NCBI GenBank assembly: GCA_023663635.1
Contig: JAMPHD010000018.1
Span: 1 to 49,958 of the forward strand
Direction: 5' to 3'
Length of the DNA: 49,958 nucleotides
Source: Acetatifactor muris
GTDB lineage: Bacteria; Bacillota; Clostridia; Lachnospirales; Lachnospiraceae
Numbering within the stretch: the first letter of the stretch is position 1; the number at the start of each line of letters is the position of its first letter. The notes below the pieces were generated by a model. It searched no databases and had not been told where the DNA came from. It worked only from the letters and a program-made list of their open reading frames with translations. Position numbers and translations under genes: made by a program. This document shows positions 32,149 to 40,588 of the stretch, in pieces.

Positions 32149-32592
32149 TCACTCCCTCGCCACGATCTTCACATGATGTACGCCCTTCTGCTCCTCCATT
32201 CTGCCGATCATCTTGGAGATGTCCCCCGTGGTCTGCAGCACCTGAACGCTCAGACTTAAGGAGGCCACGCCGTTTATGGGTATACTCTGATGGATCGTCA
32301 GAATATTGGCCCCGTACTCCGCAATGATCTTCAGCACATCGGACAACAGCCCCGGCTCATCGTCCATCTGAAAAGTCATGGTAAATGTGGTCCCTTGGGC
32401 GTTGTCATGAAACTGAAAAATATCCTCTTTGTATTTATAGAAAGAACTGCGGCTGATCCCCACTGCGTCCACCGCCTCCTGAACCGTGGAGACTTTCTCG
32501 GACTCCAACAGCCGCTTGGCCTCGACCACCTTCAACAACACTTCGGGGACCGCCTTTCGGCGCACCACAAAATATTTGGCCGTCTCTCCCAT
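32149..32592 (-). CDS. ACT domain protein (PheB-like, UPF0735)
   Basis: 147 residues from ATG 32592 (MGETAKYFVVRRKAVPEVLL), preceded by AAGGAAATGAG; an upstream in-frame start at 32664 is not supported. The N-terminal 60 residues contain a helix-turn-helix-like stretch (EAVDAVGISRSSFYKYKEDI) and residues about 70-145 an ACT domain (TFQMDDEPGLLSDVLKIIAE). The family occurs beside amino acid biosynthesis genes, and an amino-acid-sensing regulatory role is inferred. It leads the hom-lysC unit and has a promoter upstream. Confidence 0.85.
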   Translation of the reverse strand: MGETAKYFVVRRKAVPEVLLKVVEAKRLLESEKVSTVQEAVDAVGISRSSFYKYKEDIFQFHDNAQGTTFTMTFQMDDEPGLLSDVLKIIAEYGANILTIHQSIPINGVASLSLSVQVLQTTGDISKMIGRMEEQKGVHHVKIVARE

Positions 32593-32644
32593 CTCATTTC
32601 CTTTCTGTGTTTGTGTAGCGGACACTTGTTTGTCAACGAGAGAT

Positions 32645-32673
32645 ATTCTAGCACATTCCCGCAAGGATTACAA
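32645..32673 (-). promoter_or_regulatory. Promoter of the ACT protein-hom-lysC unit
   Basis: Minus strand TTGTAA (32668-32673), 17 bases, TAGAAT (32645-32650), about 50 bases before the first start codon. Confidence 0.6.
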
Positions 32674-32732
32674 GGGTTAAAATAAAAAACATGTCAAAAC
32701 CCGCCCAAACGGGAAGACTTTCCGTTTTCTTC

Positions 32733-34835
32733 TCAGAGTGTCCGCGCGTAGTCGCTCTCATACATCTTTCGCAGCTGCTCCGCCTTATTGTAGCGGTCTC
32801 CGATGCAGAATTCCTTCGACCATGTCATGTAATACGCCCAGGGCATGTGTGAATCCTCCAGCCGGCGCACATCCGGCAGATAACCCACCTCGCCCAGAGC
32901 CGCCACCTTATGACGGCCGTTGGCGCGGATCAGTCTCTCATACTCCCCGCCATAATCCGTGGCCTCATAAGAGTCCCGATAGACATCGGCGGCCACCACG
33001 TCCACCCGCGAGTCCCCGGGATATCCCTCCACCGCGCTGCAACTCCACACCCAGAGCAGATTGTTCAGGCCTTTTTCCAGATAATAGTCATACATCATGC
33101 GGTAGAGCTGTCGGGCCACCCGGGAGCCCTTTGCGCCCCACCAGAACCAGTCGCCGTCCGCCTCATGAAAAGGGCGCCACAGGACGGGGATGCCCGCGTC
33201 CGCGAAACGTGTAAGCTGTGTAGCGATCACGTCCAGATCCCGATAAAAAGCCTCCCTCTCCTCCGTGCCCTCCCGCAGGATCTTCTCCGCGTCAAAATCC
33301 GTATTCTTGGCATAGAAACTCTTGTCCCTGCCTCCTATGGGCGAGAACCAATGAAAGGTCAAAGTGACGATGCCGCCGCTCTCCTTCGCCCAACGCAGCG
33401 CCGTATCCATGGTGAGTCGGTTTTCATCCACCTCTCTCAGGCATTCCTCCCCTGACTCTTCGCGGTTGATGTTGGGGGAATATGCCAACAGTTCAAAGCC
33501 CTGCAGCATCGGAGCCTTCCCCGTGACGGCGCGAATGTAGTCGATCTCCTCCATCCCGTTGGTCTGCGTGTGCTGCCCGGTGATGATGCCTCTGCCGGCG
33601 GTATCGTACAGCAAAGCCAGCAGCTCTGCCGCCTCCCCGGTGTGCCGGGGATTGGAAGGCGCGCTCCACCCCTCCAACCTTCGGATCATCTCCATACACA
33701 TCCTGCCGTTGTGATAGGGACCTTTCCACGCGTGGGCCGGTCCCCTGTCGGAGTCGATGGAACCGTCCTCCCGCACGGCCTCAAACCACTCTCCGCAGCG
33801 CCTGTCCGTCATATATTCCCGCACAAAATTCCAAACGGAACGGGCCGCCTCGAGATACTTGTCCTCACCGAGATGCCTGTAGGCATTATAAAAACCGACC
33901 ACGGCCTCCGCCTGCACCCACCAGATCTTCTGACTGTCCACCCGCTCCCCCTCGCGCTCGTTTTTCATCCCATGCCCGTCGCCCTCAAAGGCATGTTCAT
34001 AGGCCGCCTCCGCCACTCCGGCGCTAACGGCAGCGATCTTCTCCGTGTATCTCTCATCCCGCAATACCTCGTCCGCCCGCTCCAGGAGCCAGGATGCCTC
34101 GATATTGTGGCCGAAGGACTCCAGATCGATCAGGGAGTGATACTCCTTGTCAAAAAAGACCTCACAGCTACGTTTCCCGGGACAATAGATCTTTTCCATA
34201 AAAATATCCAGGATCTCGCACAGACGCTCCCGCACCCCCGGATCGCCATCCACCCGGTACAGCTCCGTATACGCCTCCATCACATGGAGCAGGGTGTTCA
34301 TGGTGCGCTCCGCCAAAACGCCGTTCTCAGAGAGTTTGTCATTAGCCGCCGGCGTAAAATCCCGCTCAAAAGCCTCCAGGTATCCCTCCCCGTCCCGACA
34401 TTTCTCCTCGATCAGCGCATAGAGCCCGTAGGCGTTTTGCAGCGCCTCCTCCCGGTTGGACGCCTCATAGTAAGCCGACAGGGCATAGACCGCAAACGCC
34501 TGAGCATAGGTGTGTTTGACGGTATCCTTCGGCTGCCCGGAGGCGGTCACCGACCAAAACATACCGCCCTGCTCCCTGTCAAGACAGCTCTGTGTCAGGA
34601 ACTCATAGGCATGATCCGCCATCTCCCGCAGAGAGACATCCCGCAGCAACAGATACGCGTTGGAATAAAACCACAGAATGCGACTGTGCAGGATCACTCC
34701 CTTATCGCTCTGCCAATCCCTGCGCAGATCATAGTCCACATGCCCGCAAAATCCACCCTTTTCGGCATCCATGCAGCCGTTCCAAAAGGGGATCAGATCC
34801 GCGGTCAGATGATTTCTAAAAGATGATGATTCCAT
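32733..34835 (-). CDS. Fusion of AGE-family sugar epimerase and GH26 beta-mannanase
   Basis: 700 residues from ATG 34835 (nine bases after GGAGG). Residues about 1-388 are an N-acylglucosamine/cellobiose 2-epimerase barrel: ILHSRILWFYSNAY (48-61), HTYAQAFAVYALSAYY (108-123), the histidines in TLLHVMEAY, FGHNIEASWLL (H243) and GPYHNGRM (H375). Residues about 400-700 are a GH26 glycosidase: GIITGQHTQT, WRPFHEADGDWFWWG with acid/base E558, and ALGEVGYLP with nucleophile E649. There is no signal peptide, so it should act in the cytosol on imported manno-oligosaccharides: one half cleaving, the other converting the reducing-end mannose to glucose. No mannan genes adjoin it. Confidence 0.9.
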   Translation of the reverse strand: MESSSFRNHLTADLIPFWNGCMDAEKGGFCGHVDYDLRRDWQSDKGVILHSRILWFYSNAYLLLRDVSLREMADHAYEFLTQSCLDREQGGMFWSVTASGQPKDTVKHTYAQAFAVYALSAYYEASNREEALQNAYGLYALIEEKCRDGEGYLEAFERDFTPAANDKLSENGVLAERTMNTLLHVMEAYTELYRVDGDPGVRERLCEILDIFMEKIYCPGKRSCEVFFDKEYHSLIDLESFGHNIEASWLLERADEVLRDERYTEKIAAVSAGVAEAAYEHAFEGDGHGMKNEREGERVDSQKIWWVQAEAVVGFYNAYRHLGEDKYLEAARSVWNFVREYMTDRRCGEWFEAVREDGSIDSDRGPAHAWKGPYHNGRMCMEMIRRLEGWSAPSNPRHTGEAAELLALLYDTAGRGIITGQHTQTNGMEEIDYIRAVTGKAPMLQGFELLAYSPNINREESGEECLREVDENRLTMDTALRWAKESGGIVTLTFHWFSPIGGRDKSFYAKNTDFDAEKILREGTEEREAFYRDLDVIATQLTRFADAGIPVLWRPFHEADGDWFWWGAKGSRVARQLYRMMYDYYLEKGLNNLLWVWSCSAVEGYPGDSRVDVVAADVYRDSYEATDYGGEYERLIRANGRHKVAALGEVGYLPDVRRLEDSHMPWAYYMTWSKEFCIGDRYNKAEQLRKMYESDYARTL

Positions 34836-34965
34836 GATGATCGTCCTCCAAGTCCAAGATCGGAATGATTTACGGCTGTCGCCGCCTGTGCTCACTATCA
34901 GATTTATGTTATCACAGGCATGTCCGGAATTCCATTAAATTCAATGTAAATTTTTGATAAAAAAT

Positions 34966-34997
34966 AGAGCATATAGATTTCCGTTTCCATATGCTCT
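34966..34997 (-). terminator. Terminator of the Rpn-type nuclease gene
   Basis: Nine-bp perfect stem (34966-34974 with 34989-34997, arm AGAGCATAT) followed on the minus strand by ATTTTTT, 40 bases past the stop codon at 35038. Confidence 0.8.
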
Positions 34998-35037
34998 AAC
35001 GCTGTTACTGTATTGGATTGTGAGTGATATGATTGAT

Positions 35038-35952
35038 TTATGCCAACTGCATGACTTCGGCTTCAAGTTCTTTCGCATCTTCCAATGTCAATTTTGGGAA
35101 AAACCCAGGTATTTCTTCTACTGAAATTCTCCCGTTTTTTAGCATTATCTTTGCATTTTCCCTTGCTTCGTCTGCACGTTCACTCTTGATAAACGATTTC
35201 ATAATCTGTTCCTCATCAAACAAACTCATCATGATCGTCACAACCTCCTTTTCCCGCTCAAGCAAATATTCCCTTAAAACATTCCTGTCCTTGCATATAC
35301 GAATGGTTTCCATAACCGCTTTTTGTGTCATTCCATATTGCCGTGTCTGCGCATTAAAAACTTTGCAGAAAATAATATACTGATTGATGATGTCCCCGGA
35401 ACCTGCGGATTCCGTGGTATCGCTTTCATAGATAACTTTTGCTTTTACTTCAATGTCAATATCCGCACCTTCAAAAAATTCTTTTGATAAAGAAATTTTA
35501 TCGGGGTTTCGTCCTCTGTTTCCCGTGAAAATCACATAAAGTTCAGGTTTTGGCATTTTCACTTTTCTGCTCTTGTAATAGTTTTGGCCGGTACGCTGAA
35601 AATATTCGTGATAGCTTTGCGCCAAATACAGCAGAACTCTTACTAAAATATTCATTGTCCATGTAGACTGTGCTTCCACGAGGATCATCAGCTTGTTGCC
35701 CGCGATAAAACCTAAATCGTTATACAGATTATCGGTCAACACATTTTCTATCGTTACATCAGTCAATGAGTCCTCTGTCGCTGTAGTGTCCTCCGGGTGG
35801 AGCGTTTTATACAGTTCTAACAGGTAACTCTTATTTTGAAAAAGATCAAGAAATACGCTGTTTTTTGCGGTACGCTTTGCCGTGGGCTGCGTCGCATCGG
35901 CCTCCCGTGTCTGCTTTGTATCTATGGACTCTCGTCCATTCTGCACACTCAT
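35038..35952 (-). CDS. Rpn family recombination-promoting nuclease / putative transposase
   Basis: 304 residues. The PD-(D/E)XK-type core is visible at about 70-105 (NDLGFIAGNKLMILVEAQSTW, giving the D, ExQ pattern of this group), followed by ILVRVLLYLAQSYHEYF and KPELYVIFTGN. The C-terminal 100 residues are helical and charged. The family (formerly called putative transposase YhgA-like) cleaves DNA and promotes recombination; many copies lie in accessory DNA. Codon use is AT-rich compared with neighbours. The start may be ATG 35952 or GTG 35946, since GAGG lies only two bases before the ATG. Single gene, own terminator. Confidence 0.85.
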   Translation of the reverse strand: MSVQNGRESIDTKQTREADATQPTAKRTAKNSVFLDLFQNKSYLLELYKTLHPEDTTATEDSLTDVTIENVLTDNLYNDLGFIAGNKLMILVEAQSTWTMNILVRVLLYLAQSYHEYFQRTGQNYYKSRKVKMPKPELYVIFTGNRGRNPDKISLSKEFFEGADIDIEVKAKVIYESDTTESAGSGDIINQYIIFCKVFNAQTRQYGMTQKAVMETIRICKDRNVLREYLLEREKEVVTIMMSLFDEEQIMKSFIKSERADEARENAKIMLKNGRISVEEIPGFFPKLTLEDAKELEAEVMQLA

Positions 35953-36077
35953 CACCTCAGTTTCTTAAAATCTGTGCCGGAAGATAATACAGATTACTCC
36001 CGTACACCCTAATTATACAGAAAAATGTTCGTGTTTACAATAAAATAAACATTAAATTTCTATTGCGCCTCAAAAAA

Positions 36078-36107
36078 CGGCATAGTCGGATTGCTCCAAC
36101 TATGCCG
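36078..36107 (-). terminator. glyA terminator
   Basis: Nine-bp stem (CGGCATAGT 36078-36086 with 36099-36107) extended by three inner pairs after one mismatch, with TTTTTT following on the minus strand. Confidence 0.85.
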
Positions 36108-36124
36108 CTATTTTTCCGCGAAAA

Positions 36125-37363
36125 CTACACCAGCGGATACTTGTCGGTCAGAGTCTGCACGATCGCCCTCGCCTCGGGCACCTTGTCCTCGCCGCCCTTG
36201 ATCACCATGGCAATGGCCTCCGCGATCCGGTCCATATCCTCCGTGTTCATGCCTCTGGAAGTCACCGCGGGAGTGCCCAGACGAACGCCGCTGGTCACGA
36301 AAGGAGACTGGGGATCGTTGGGGATGGTGTTCTTGTTGCAGGTGATATGCGCCGCGTCGAGCAGTTTCTCCACGGCCTTGCCGGTGAGTCCGAAATTGGT
36401 CAGATCCACCAACATCAGATGATTGTCCGTCCCGCCGGACACGATCCGGATATCTCTGGCGATCAGCCCCTTGCAGAGCGCCTGCGCATTGTCCACAATG
36501 CCTTTCTGATACACCTTGAAATCATCGCTCAAAGCCTCCTTGAAACATACGGCCTTGGCAGCGATCACATGCATGAGGGGGCCGCCCTGAATGCCGGGGA
36601 AGATCGCTTTATTGAAGTTGAACTTATCGGCAGCCTCTTGGTTGCAGAGGATCAGGCCGCCTCTGGGACCCCGCAGGGTCTTGTGAGTGGTGGTGGTCAC
36701 CACGTCCGCATAGGGAATGGGGCTCGGATGCAGTCCGGCAGCCACCAAACCCGCGATATGCGCCATATCCACCATGAGCACGGCGCCCACCTCATCCGCA
36801 ACCTCGCGGAATTTCTTGAAATCAATGGTGCGCGCATAGGCGGAAGCGCCCGCGATGATCATCTTGGGTTTCGCCTCCAACGCGATCTCGCGCAGCTTAT
36901 CATAATCGATGAAACCGTCGTCATTTACGCCGTAGGGCACGATGTGAAAATATTTTCCGGACATATTCACGGGACTTCCGTGGGTCAGATGGCCGCCGTG
37001 GTCCAGATTCATGCCCATGATCGTGTCTCCGGGCTTGCAAACCGCAAACTGCACCGCCATATTGGCCTGTGCGCCGGAGTGGGGCTGCACATTGGCATAA
37101 TCACAGCCGAAGAGCTCCTTGGCTCTGGCGATGGCCAGATTCTCCACCACGTCCACACAGTCGCAGCCGCCGTAATATCTCTTGCCGGGATACCCCTCCG
37201 CATACTTGTTGGTGAGCGGGCTGCCCATGGCCGCCATCACCGCCTTGCTCACCCAGTTCTCGGAAGCGATCAACTCGATATGGCTGTTCTGTCTGGCCTG
37301 CTCATCCACGATCGCCTGCGCGATCTCGGGATCTACAAGCTTCACATCCTCCAATGAATACAT
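36125..37363 (-). CDS. glyA: Serine hydroxymethyltransferase
   Basis: 412 residues. It interconverts serine and glycine while charging tetrahydrofolate with a one-carbon unit. Clear signatures: [19 protein letters not shown] (about 30-48), [38 protein letters not shown] and the PLP lysine in [16 protein letters not shown] (about residue 225). The gene has its own promoter and terminator and faces the malic enzyme gene divergently. Confidence 0.97.
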   Translation of the reverse strand: MYSLEDVKLVDPEIAQAIVDEQARQNSHIELIASENWVSKAVMAAMGSPLTNKYAEGYPGKRYYGGCDCVDVVENLAIARAKELFGCDYANVQPHSGAQANMAVQFAVCKPGDTIMGMNLDHGGHLTHGSPVNMSGKYFHIVPYGVNDDGFIDYDKLREIALEAKPKMIIAGASAYARTIDFKKFREVADEVGAVLMVDMAHIAGLVAAGLHPSPIPYADVVTTTTHKTLRGPRGGLILCNQEAADKFNFNKAIFPGIQGGPLMHVIAAKAVCFKEALSDDFKVYQKGIVDNAQALCKGLIARDIRIVSGGTDNHLMLVDLTNFGLTGKAVEKLLDAAHITCNKNTIPNDPQSPFVTSGVRLGTPAVTSRGMNTEDMDRIAEAIAMVIKGGEDKVPEARAIVQTLTDKYPLV

Positions 37364-37416
37364 TTCTTATCCTCCTGTCGCCTGTTCAAAATTTCAGAAT
37401 ATATCGCTAATAACAA

Positions 37417-37444
37417 ATTATAGCATACTCTCCGCGGAAAGCAA
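37417..37444 (-). promoter_or_regulatory. glyA promoter
   Basis: Minus strand TTGCTT (37439-37444), 16 bases, TATAAT (37417-37422), 54 bases before the glyA start. Confidence 0.65.
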
Positions 37445-37453
37445 AGAAAATAT

Positions 37454-37482
37454 TTGCAATAAAATATGCCCCGGTCTATAAT
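37454..37482 (+). promoter_or_regulatory. Malic enzyme promoter
   Basis: TTGCAA (37454-37459), 17 bases, TATAAT (37477-37482), 34 bases before the ATG. It lies back to back with the glyA promoter, only nine bases separating the -35 boxes, so the two could influence each other. Confidence 0.7.
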
Positions 37483-37515
37483 GGGAGACAGAAAAAACAG
37501 AAAAGAGGTAGCCCC

Positions 37516-38670
37516 ATGACGACAAACGAAAAAGCATTGATGCTGCACGAACAGTGGAACGGCAAACTGGAGACGGTGTCCAAGACCCCCGTGAACTCCA
37601 GAGAGGATCTGGCTCTGTGCTACACGCCGGGCGTGGCCGAGCCCTGCAAGGTCATCGCGCAGGATCCGGAAGCCGCTTATAAATATACCATGAAAGCAAA
37701 CACCGTGGCCGTGGTCTCCGACGGCAGCGCCGTGTTGGGCCTGGGCAATATCGGTCCTCACGCGGCCATGCCTGTCATGGAGGGCAAGGCCGTACTGTTC
37801 AAGGAATTTGGCGGAGTGAACGCCGTGCCCATCTGTCTGGACACACAGGATACGGAGGAGATCATCAAAGCCGTGACCTGGCTGGCCCCCGGATTCGGCG
37901 GCATCAATCTGGAGGACATCAGCGCTCCCCGCTGCTTTGAGATCGAGGAACGCCTGAAAGCCACCCTGAACATCCCGGTCTTCCACGACGATCAGCACGG
38001 CACCGCCATCGTGGTCCTGGCCGGCATCATCAATGCCCTGAAGGTGGTAAATAAGAAAAAAGAAGACTGTCGCGTGGTGGTAAACGGCGCCGGCAGCGCC
38101 GGAGTGGCCATCACCAAGCTGCTCCTCACCTACGGTTTCACCAATGTGATCCTGTGTGACAAGGTGGGCATTGTGTCCAAAGACACCGAGGGACTCAATT
38201 GGATGCAACAGAAAATGACGGAAGTCACCAACTTAAAAAACGAGACCGGCACGTTGGCAGACGCCATGCGGGGCGCCGATATCTTCGTGGGCGTATCCGC
38301 CCCCAACATCGTGACACCCGAGATGGTGTCCTCCATGAACCGGGATGCCATTCTCTTCGCCATGGCCAATCCCGTTCCCGAGATCATGCCGGACGCTGCC
38401 AAGGCCGCAGGAGCCCGGGTGGTGGGAACCGGACGCAGTGATTTTCCCAATCAGGTCAACAATGTGGTGGCCTTCCCCGGGATCTTCAAGGGCGCATTGG
38501 AAGGACGCGCCACGCAGATCACCGAGGAGATGAAACTGGCCGCCGCGGAGGCCATTGCGGGACTGGTGTCCGATGAGGACTTAAGTGAAGACAATATCAT
38601 GCCCGAGGCCTTCGACCCCCGTGTGGCGGAGTTGGTGGCCGAGGCAGTCAAATCCCATATCACAGGCTAA
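37516..38670 (+). CDS. Malic enzyme (NAD(P)-dependent)
   Basis: 384 residues, the short bacterial type without a phosphotransacetylase tail. It decarboxylates malate to pyruvate with reduction of NAD(P). LALCYTPGVAEPCKV (about 33-47) contains the catalytic tyrosine, MKANTVAVVSDGSAVLGLG the lysine, and FHDDQHGTAIVVLAGIINAL the metal-binding aspartates. The Rossmann loop is VVNGAGSAGVAI (about 193-204), and ANPVPEIMPD and GRSDFPNQVNN are typical later motifs. AAAGAGGTAGCCCC precedes the ATG. DUF4364 gene follows 45 bases downstream. Confidence 0.95.
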   Translation: MTTNEKALMLHEQWNGKLETVSKTPVNSREDLALCYTPGVAEPCKVIAQDPEAAYKYTMKANTVAVVSDGSAVLGLGNIGPHAAMPVMEGKAVLFKEFGGVNAVPICLDTQDTEEIIKAVTWLAPGFGGINLEDISAPRCFEIEERLKATLNIPVFHDDQHGTAIVVLAGIINALKVVNKKKEDCRVVVNGAGSAGVAITKLLLTYGFTNVILCDKVGIVSKDTEGLNWMQQKMTEVTNLKNETGTLADAMRGADIFVGVSAPNIVTPEMVSSMNRDAILFAMANPVPEIMPDAAKAAGARVVGTGRSDFPNQVNNVVAFPGIFKGALEGRATQITEEMKLAAAEAIAGLVSDEDLSEDNIMPEAFDPRVAELVAEAVKSHITG

Positions 38671-38715
38671 CCCGTGCAGGGCGACTTGCTTTAGATTGGA
38701 TATAAAGGAGACTCT

Positions 38716-39231
38716 ATGCTGCAGGACCCCCTGACACTCTACAAACTGATCATACTCTACATGCTGGACCGGGTGAACTTCCCTCTGACCAAAGCGCAGG
38801 TCACGGATTTCATCCTGGAGCGGGAATACACGGGATTTCTGACGCTGCAACAGGCCATCGGCGAACTGATCGAATCCGATATGGTCGCTCCGCAGACCAT
38901 CGGAAACCGCACGCATCTGGCCATCACCGAGGAGGGAGCCCGGACGCTGTCCTACTTTGGCAATCGCGTCAGCGACTCCATCAAGCAGGATATTGACGCC
39001 TATTTTAAGGAACATGAAATGACCCTGCGCAACGAGGTCTCCGTACAGAGCAATTACTACAAGGCCACCTCTGGAGAATACGAGGCCCGTCTGGTGGCCA
39101 AGGACAGAGACATCTCTCTGGTGGACATCACCCTCTCCGTCCCCTCCCGGGAAGTGGCCGCCGCCATCTGTGACAAATGGCAGGACAAGAACGAGACCAT
39201 CTATCAATATCTGATACAGGAGTTGTTTTGA
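38716..39231 (+). CDS. DUF4364 family protein
   Basis: 171 residues, ribosome site AAAGGAGACTCT. Residues about 1-85 read as a winged-helix domain (LYKLIILYMLDRVNFPLTKA, LTLQQAIGELIESDMVAP, LAITEEGARTLSYFG); the rest is a small alpha/beta domain. DUF4364 is common in Clostridia and is presumed to be a transcription regulator. It is likely read through from the malic enzyme gene. Confidence 0.88.
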   Translation: MLQDPLTLYKLIILYMLDRVNFPLTKAQVTDFILEREYTGFLTLQQAIGELIESDMVAPQTIGNRTHLAITEEGARTLSYFGNRVSDSIKQDIDAYFKEHEMTLRNEVSVQSNYYKATSGEYEARLVAKDRDISLVDITLSVPSREVAAAICDKWQDKNETIYQYLIQELF

Positions 39232-39249
39232 CGATATCAAAACAACTCC
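39219..39249. terminator. Hairpin between convergent DUF4364 and rarA genes
   Basis: Perfect 13-bp stem (39219-39231 with 39237-39249, arm GGAGTTGTTTTGA) and five-base loop, containing the DUF4364 stop codon. There is no T run on either side, so it may be a weak or factor-assisted terminator rather than a standard one. Confidence 0.5.
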
Positions 39250-39253
39250 CGCT

Positions 39254-40585
39254 CTAATCTTCCTCCGCCTCCCTGCGGATGCGTTTCATATGTTCTCTGA
39301 TCTTCTCCTCATAACCGTTGCCGGATGGCGAGTAAAATTCTCTGCCGTCCAGCTCATAGGGCAGATACTGCTGCTTTACATAATGGTTGGGATAATCGTG
39401 GGCGTATTTGTAGCCGATGCCATGTCCCAGTTTGGCCGCTCCCCTGTAATGCGCGTCCTGCAGATGCGCGGGAATGGGGAGATTGCCGCTGCTCTGCACC
39501 TCCGTCATGGCCTGAGAGATCGCCTCCACGGCAGCGTTGGACTTGGGCGCGCAGGCCACATAGGACGCCGCTTGGGACAGGATGATCTGCGCCTCCGGCA
39601 TACCGACGCGCTCCACCGCAAGCGAGGCGTTGACCGCCACCACCAATGCCTGAGGGTCCGCGTTTCCCACATCCTCCGCCGCGCAGATCATGATCCGTCT
39701 CGCGACAAAAGTCACGCTCTCCCCCGCGTAGAGCATCCGCGCCAGATAGTACACCGCCGCGTCCGGGTCGGAACCCCGCATACTCTTGATGAAAGCCGAT
39801 ATGGTGTCGTAGTGATTGTCCCCGTTCCTGTCATAGCGCACGGCCCGTTTCTGAATGCATTCCTGCGCCACGTCCAGCGTGATGTGGATCCGTCCGTCCT
39901 CCCCGCGTTCGGTGGTCATCACCCCCAATTCTATGGCGTTCAGCGCGTGTCTCGCGTCCCCGCCCGAGATATCCGCCAGAAAATCCAAGGCCTCCTCGTC
40001 TATATCCGCCTGATAGCTGCCCATGCCCCGCTCACTGTCATAGACCGCCTTTTTCAGCAATTCCTTCACGGCATCCCGCGGGATGGGTTTGAGCTCAAAC
40101 ACGATGGAGCGGGAGATCAAAGCTCCGTTCACCTCAAAATACGGATTTTCCGTGGTGGCACCGATCAGGACCACCGTCCCGTCCTCCACAAAGGGCAAAA
40201 GATAGTCCTGCTGACTCTTGTTGAAACGATGGATCTCATCAATGAAAAGGATGGTGCGCTTACCGTACATGCCCTGCATGTCCTTGGCCTTGCTCACTAC
40301 CTCCTCCATGTCCTTCTTGCCGGCCGCGGTGGCGTTGATCTGGGTAAACTCCGCGCTGGTGGTGTTGGCGATCACCTTGGCCAGAGTGGTCTTGCCCGTC
40401 CCCGGAGGCCCGTAAAAGATAACGGAACTGATCTTATCCGCCTTGATGGCGCGGTAGAGCAGCTTGTCCTTTCCAATGATATGTTCCTGCCCCACCACTT
40501 CCTCCAATGTGCGGGGACGCATCCTCGCGGCCAGAGGGGACTCCTTTTCCATATTGGCATTTCTCATATAATCAAATAGATCCAT
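39254..40585 (-). CDS. rarA: Replication-associated recombination protein A (MgsA/RarA)
   Basis: 443 residues. AAA+ ATPase acting at stalled replication forks. ARMRPRTLEEVVGQEHIIG (about 20-38) is the usual opening; Walker A GPPGTGKTTLAK (about 59-70), Walker B TILFIDEIHRFNKSQQD, sensor 1 LIGATTENPYFEV, and ISGGDARHALNAIE (sensor 2) are present. The C-terminal clamp-loader-like and MgsA domains follow (IKSMRGSDPDAAVYYLARML, HGIGYKYAHDYPNHYVKQQY). It starts three bases after the upstream membrane protein's stop. Confidence 0.96.
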   Translation of the reverse strand: MDLFDYMRNANMEKESPLAARMRPRTLEEVVGQEHIIGKDKLLYRAIKADKISSVIFYGPPGTGKTTLAKVIANTTSAEFTQINATAAGKKDMEEVVSKAKDMQGMYGKRTILFIDEIHRFNKSQQDYLLPFVEDGTVVLIGATTENPYFEVNGALISRSIVFELKPIPRDAVKELLKKAVYDSERGMGSYQADIDEEALDFLADISGGDARHALNAIELGVMTTERGEDGRIHITLDVAQECIQKRAVRYDRNGDNHYDTISAFIKSMRGSDPDAAVYYLARMLYAGESVTFVARRIMICAAEDVGNADPQALVVAVNASLAVERVGMPEAQIILSQAASYVACAPKSNAAVEAISQAMTEVQSSGNLPIPAHLQDAHYRGAAKLGHGIGYKYAHDYPNHYVKQQYLPYELDGREFYSPSGNGYEEKIREHMKRIRREAEED

Positions 40586-40588
40586 CGG

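Noticed and set aside
32686..32732. Possible hairpin after the epimerase-GH26 gene (AAACGG ... CCGTTT)
   Set aside because: The stem is interrupted and there is no proper T run on the minus strand.
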